Shown here: one piece after another, positions 5,322 through 5,497 of the stretch
Layout of the letters: every line of letters starts with the position of its first letter
Position numbering within the stretch: position 1 is the first letter of the stretch
Source: an uncultured Syntrophobacteraceae bacterium
GTDB taxonomy: Bacteria; Desulfobacterota; Syntrophobacteria; Syntrophobacterales; Syntrophobacteraceae
Length of the DNA stretch: 5,497 bases
NCBI GenBank assembly: GCA_937889795.1
Contig: CALBZH010000826.1
Location: 1 to 5,497, forward strand
Direction: 5' to 3'
Translations under genes and position numbers: made by a program
The notes under the pieces: model-generated
Seen by the model: the letters and a program-made list of their open reading frames with translations, nothing else
Databases searched by the model: none
Told to the model about the DNA's origin: nothing

Positions 5322-5497
5322 TACAGTGCATCCTCACCAGCTCCTTGCCGTCAGCCACGCCAATGTTGGCAGGTAGCTTATGACTTCTTGCACTGATGGG
5401 TATCAAGCTTGTGGAAACGACGGAGATCGTCTTGAATCGTACCTACTCTCAAATCAGCATTGCGGGGAGATCATGGCGACACAGGTGCAAATGCTCC
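5322..5497. other. upstream region of the antitoxin, contig end
   Basis: Contains the antitoxin ribosome binding site and a weak candidate promoter. Nothing else is convincing on either strand. An ATG at 5473-5475 on the plus strand follows a purine-rich GGGGAGA by only about 3 nt and runs off the window after 8 codons, too little to call a gene. Confidence 0.4.
5377..5406 (-). promoter_or_regulatory. weak candidate sigma-70 promoter for the antitoxin-toxin operon
   Basis: On the minus strand TTGATA (5406-5401) and CATAAG (5382-5377) are separated by 18 bp. The -35 matches 5 of 6 consensus bases and the -10 matches 4 of 6. It lies 56 bp before the antitoxin ATG. Such matches are common by chance, so this is tentative. 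Confidence 0.25.

Noticed and set aside
5474..5489. Second sigma-54-like element with GG-N10-GC spacing
   Set aside because: Only the GG and GC anchors and the last base fit well; the rest deviates from consensus (GTGC for TTGC), and the target gene would be outside the window.
4468..5497. Integron cassette or CRISPR array
   Set aside because: The toxin-antitoxin content and palindrome invited the idea, but there are no attC core sites, no integrase and no regularly spaced repeats.

Overview
This window looks like a short draft or metagenomic contig from an anaerobic deltaproteobacterium (Desulfobacterota), probably a sulfate reducer of the Desulfovibrio type. That is an inference from the HdrD-like Fe-S protein (DsrK/HmcF/TmcB family), the sigma-54 two-component pair beside it and the fairly high GC; no rRNA or marker gene is present to confirm it. 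The first 46 bases are not biological. They match the Illumina P5/TruSeq universal adapter, so the contig end is an untrimmed library artefact that cuts the first gene inside its receiver domain, at the codon of the phospho-acceptor Asp.

Layout. (1) 47-1386 (+): 5'-partial hybrid histidine kinase (REC-PAS-HisKA-HATPase_c). (2) 1373-2743 (+): NtrC-type sigma-54-dependent response regulator (REC-AAA+-Fis HTH), overlapping the kinase by 14 nt. (3) 2744-3201: a 458-bp regulatory region with two adjacent dyads just after the regulator stop codon, a second hairpin, a 10-bp direct repeat, a good -24/-12 (sigma-54) promoter at 2923-2938 and a leader of about 250 nt that holds a perfect 16-bp palindrome. 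(4) 3202-4467 (+): cytoplasmic HdrD-like Fe-S protein with two [4Fe-4S] motifs and one canonical CCG module. (5) 4468-4765: a perfect Shine-Dalgarno and GTG start that reaches a stop after 12 codons, then apparently non-coding DNA with a palindrome. (6) 5321-4766 (-): a toxin-antitoxin pair, an AbrB/MazE-type antitoxin and a Doc (death-on-curing, Fic-fold) toxin broken by a frameshift and a premature stop. (7) 5322-5497: upstream region of the antitoxin with a weak candidate promoter.

Working model. The kinase passes a signal to the adjacent sigma-54 activator, which binds dyads about 150-170 bp upstream of the -24/-12 element and switches on the Fe-S redox protein gene. The Fe-S protein would be the cytoplasmic thiol/disulfide or electron-transfer subunit of a respiratory complex, but the membrane and cytochrome partners expected for the family are not in the window: the next reading frame stops almost at once, and converging toxin-antitoxin debris follows. 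The toxin-antitoxin locus looks like accessory DNA in decay. No clearly new system is visible; the most useful points are the self-contained sigma-54 circuit and the damaged doc locus.
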